Part shown: piece by piece, positions 6,852 to 9,063 of the stretch
Layout of the letters: each line of letters opens with the position of its first letter
How positions within the stretch are numbered: position 1 is the stretch's first letter
Origin: an uncultured Dialister sp.
GTDB taxonomy: Bacteria; Bacillota; Negativicutes; Veillonellales; Dialisteraceae
NCBI RefSeq assembly: GCF_900538805.1
Contig: NZ_UPZP01000090.1
Span: 1 to 9,063, forward strand
Direction: 5' to 3'
Length of the DNA stretch: 9,063 nucleotides
Program-made: the position numbers and the translations under genes
The notes under the pieces: generated by a model
Seen by the model: the letters and a program-made list of their open reading frames with translations, nothing else
Told to the model about the DNA's origin: nothing
Database searches by the model: none

Positions 6852-7165
6852 GGGCTCGCCTCCTCTTTCAGTGTACAGCCTGCATAGGATATGCAAGTCA
6901 GACAAAGTAAGACGCCCTGTAGAGTAACGAATGAGTATCATCTTTCCGCCCGACCGAACTGTGCTTATAGAGGGAAAAGGTACCACCGGCGCGGTTGTAC
7001 GGTTTTCGTTGCCGCGTCAGCGGCATACAACAATCCCCTCTGAACCAGCCCGCTCTGTGGGCGGAACCCGGGCCGCCCAGGGCCAAAGGCCCGATGGCGG
7101 CTTGAACCCTTTGAACCCGCTTGCAATCGGGAATACCTCCAGCCGCCGCAGGTGTCTCTACTCTC
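6852..7165. other. Repeat-rich spacer between binding-protein and ATPase genes
   Basis: No gene is supported in these 314 bases; the short frames present have no recognisable protein character, and no permease remnant was found. The segment holds a hairpin TGCCGC/GCGGCA (7010-7025) whose outer arms GTTGTA (6994-6999) and TACAAC (7026-7031) also pair across a ten-base bulge. It also holds GGGCC/GGCCC with loop AAA (7080-7092) and two inverted copies of the 9-bp repeat (7102-7118). No clear terminator for the binding-protein gene is visible, so readthrough into the ATPase genes is possible. Confidence 0.55.
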
Positions 7166-8743
7166 TTACTCTGCCGGAACGATGTCCTTGGTTACCCAGT
7201 AGTAGTCGCAGGGCTTAATGTCCGCATTCTTGACTTTCTTGCTGGAAATCATATTGGTCTGGGGGTAGCCGAAGACCAGGGTGGCCGCATCGTCCTGGAT
7301 GATTTTTTCCATCTTTTCGATGATTTCCTTTCTCTTCGCCGGGTCGAATTCCCCTGCCAGCTGGTCGGAAAGGGCGTCGTATGCCGGATTGCTGTAGCCG
7401 GAGCCGTTCTGCGGGTTGCTGCCGTTCACATTGGTCTTCCAGTACATGTTGATGAACACTTCCGGATCCCCCGCCTGTTCGGCCAGCACGTTGGAAATAA
7501 GCATGTCGTATTCGCCGCGGGTGCCGATGCCGTCAAGGACGTTATAGTCCACGTTCTTCAGGTTCACCTTGATGCCTACTTTCTTGGCGTCGGACTGGGT
7601 AGCTTCGGCGAAGAGAGGCAGTTCTGCGCGGCCGCTGTAGTAGATGAAATCGAGTTCCAGGTTCTTGCCGTCCTTATCCACATAGCCGTCGCCGTCGGTA
7701 TCCTTCCAGCCGGCATCTGCCAGCAGTTTCTTTGCATTTTCCACATTGTAGTTATCCGGGTATTCCGCCTTCAGTTTGTCGAAACCGTAATCCACGGACG
7801 GCGGAAGGAGGGGACCGCCGGGAGTGAAGGTGTCCTTCAGGAGCACTTTGCAGTAGGTGTCGCGGTCCAGGGACTGGAGCAGCGCCTTTCTCACATTCTT
7901 GTCGGCCAGGGGTTTGCCTTCAGAAACGTTAAGGCGGGCCAGCACGTCGCGGATGGAGGAAATGGTGCTTACGGTGAATTTATTCTTGTCCTGGAAAAGC
8001 TGCATGTCGCCGGGTGCAATGTTTACTGCCACATCGATTTCACCCTTCTGGAGAGCCATGGCCCGGGTGTTTGGATCGTCGATGGTATTGATCTGGGCAT
8101 GGGCAAAGGGCACCTTGTCATAGTAATGGGGGTTGGCGTCCAGTTCCGTCTTTGCCTTGGAGAAGGATTTCACCATGTAGGGACCGGTGCAGACAGGGCC
8201 CTGCTTGGCAAAGTCCACCTTGCCGTCGGAATCGGTGTCCACAATGATGAAGAGGGGGTCCCCCAGCATGCCCGGCAGGGTGGCCACAGGTTTCTTCGTA
8301 TAAATGGTTACATTCTGGCCGTCGGCGGTGATGTGGTCCAGTTCAAACATGGCTTTTGCCCTCGGCGCTTTGGCAAAGGTTCGTTCAATGGATTTCTTCA
8401 CCGCTTCGCCGGTGACCGGTGTGCCGTTGGAGAACTTGATGTCCTTGATTTTAAAGGTCCAGGACATTTTATCATCGGACACCTTCCAGCTTTCTGCAAT
8501 CCAGGGCTCTGCATTCATTTTGCCGTCAAAATGAACCAGGCATTCGCCGATGCCATAGCGCATGACCTGCCAGCCGAAGTAGTTGTCCGTGGGTTCCAGG
8601 CTGTCCGCAAAGTTCGTCACCCCTACGGTAAGGGTATCTTTTGCGGTTTTGGAGTTGGAGCCGGAACCGCCGCACCCCGTAATAGCAAAGGCCATCAGAG
8701 CTGCTGCGGCCAGAAGAGCACCTTTCTTGTAAATTGATTTCAT
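7166..8743 (-). CDS. ABC transporter substrate-binding lipoprotein, family 5 (peptide/nickel)
   Basis: The 525-residue product has a lipoprotein signal peptide ending ITGC (cysteine at residue 24). The length and order of motifs fit the large family-5 binding proteins: an ECLVHFDGKMNAEPWIAESW region (67-86), TGPYMVKSF (187-194), LADKNVRKALLQSLDR (279-294), PLLPPSVDYGFDKL (311-324) and NVENAKKLLADAGW (333-346). Such proteins sit outside the inner membrane and deliver peptides, nickel, haem or metallophores to a cognate permease. Two loops, DTDSDGKVD (169-177) and DTDGDGYVDKDG (348-359), match the DxDxDG calcium-loop pattern. The start was placed at MKSIYKK because AAGGAAG lies ten bases upstream; 13 earlier in-frame codons lack such a signal. 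Its ATPases are probably the next two genes on this strand. The substrate cannot be fixed from the sequence. Confidence 0.92.
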   Translation of the reverse strand: MKSIYKKGALLAAAALMAFAITGCGGSGSNSKTAKDTLTVGVTNFADSLEPTDNYFGWQVMRYGIGECLVHFDGKMNAEPWIAESWKVSDDKMSWTFKIKDIKFSNGTPVTGEAVKKSIERTFAKAPRAKAMFELDHITADGQNVTIYTKKPVATLPGMLGDPLFIIVDTDSDGKVDFAKQGPVCTGPYMVKSFSKAKTELDANPHYYDKVPFAHAQINTIDDPNTRAMALQKGEIDVAVNIAPGDMQLFQDKNKFTVSTISSIRDVLARLNVSEGKPLADKNVRKALLQSLDRDTYCKVLLKDTFTPGGPLLPPSVDYGFDKLKAEYPDNYNVENAKKLLADAGWKDTDGDGYVDKDGKNLELDFIYYSGRAELPLFAEATQSDAKKVGIKVNLKNVDYNVLDGIGTRGEYDMLISNVLAEQAGDPEVFINMYWKTNVNGSNPQNGSGYSNPAYDALSDQLAGEFDPAKRKEIIEKMEKIIQDDAATLVFGYPQTNMISSKKVKNADIKPCDYYWVTKDIVPAE

Positions 8744-8775
8744 CTGTTGAACGCTTCCTTTCTGTATGGAAATAA

Positions 8776-8948
8776 ACGCCAAAGGCGTGGAAAAACTATG
8801 TGAAGGCCCGAAGGGCCCGGGTTGACGGGGCTTCGCCCCGAGGGTTGTGAATGAAAAAGGTTCTTAAGATCGATGCGCCCTGTGGGCACAAGGGTTCTTC
8901 GGTTTGACGGCCCTTTGGGCCGAGGGTTGTGGTGGCGGCTGGCGCCGC
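8776..8948. repeat. Array of short GC hairpins, several followed by GGGTT
   Basis: Six small palindromes occur in 173 bases upstream of the family-5 binding-protein gene: ACGCC/GGCGT (8776-8788), GGCCC/GGGCC (8805-8817), CGGGGC/GCCCCG (8826-8840), an imperfect GCCC/GGGC (8874-8890), CGGCCC/GGGCCG (8908-8922) and GCGGC/GCCGC (8935-8948). Loops are three or four bases. Four of them are followed within three bases by GGTT or GGGTT, giving a unit of stem-loop plus short tail. No promoter for the downstream gene could be recognised in or beside the array. Confidence 0.65.
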
Positions 8949-9063
8949 AGTTTATAGCCTGCGTTACGGCATAACCTTCCCGCCGAACCCGTCATTCTGA
9001 ACGAAGTGAAGAATGGCCGGTCGGCCAGCCAAAAGGAAAGCCCTCTTATGGGCAGGCTAAGGG
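8949..9063 (+). repeat. Dispersed repeat head GTCATTCTGA, third copy, and window edge
   Basis: Positions 8991-9014 match 304-327 with two substitutions. The preceding GCGTTACG and CTTCCCGCCG stretches (about 8960-8985) also match the sequence before the copy at 304, so the shared module is about 55 bases. The following bases differ from repeat B. No gene is seen up to the end of the window. Confidence 0.55.

Noticed and set aside
7121..8737. A 538-codon open frame antisense to the family-5 binding protein
   Set aside because: It covers almost exactly the same span as the real gene, whose lipoprotein signal and motifs are unmistakable.

Overview
The window looks like chromosomal DNA from a Negativicutes bacterium, that is, a Firmicute with an outer membrane, possibly a Dialister- or Veillonella-like genus. 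The main evidence is a secreted protein at 3373-4593 that joins one SLH domain to a short coiled coil and an outer-membrane beta-barrel. This is the OmpM/Mep45 architecture, in which peptidoglycan-bound SLH domains tether the outer membrane. Base composition is moderately GC-rich in the genes, with AT-rich promoter patches and very repeat-rich intergenic DNA. The genus is an inference; no rRNA or other taxonomic marker is present.

Layout. 1-587: non-coding mosaic of dispersed repeats, small hairpins and heptamer repeats, ending in a good promoter. 588-1916 (+): MATE-family multidrug/sodium efflux protein. 1917-2090: an inverted copy of the repeat found at 4-82. 2091-2135: a strong terminator for the minus-strand gene next to it. 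2152-2949 (-): solitary lipoprotein binding protein of an amino-acid ABC importer, with its own promoter at 3004-3032. 3033-3372: non-coding, with a second terminator whose core matches the first. 3373-4593 (-): SLH porin. 4623-5136: a gap filled almost entirely by eight 59-bp hairpin-forming repeats and seven degenerate octamers. 5137-5949 and 5946-6731 (-): two overlapping ATPase genes of a peptide/nickel-type ABC importer. 6732-7165: hairpins and 9-bp repeats. 7166-8743 (-): family-5 substrate-binding lipoprotein. 8744-9063: an array of short GC-rich hairpins, each followed by a GGGTT motif, then a dispersed repeat also present at 304-327.

How the genes work together. The family-5 binding protein and the two ATPases look like parts of one importer for peptides, nickel or a metallophore. 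Neither permease gene is in the window, so the system is incomplete as seen. The amino-acid binding protein also lacks a permease and an ATPase here. All transport-related genes except MATE lie on the minus strand.

No new multi-gene system could be demonstrated. The most unusual content is the intergenic architecture: the 59-bp array directly upstream of the porin, the inverted repeats flanking the MATE gene, and the hairpin arrays around the ABC genes. All positions and motif matches were read by eye. No database search, folding program or structure prediction was run.
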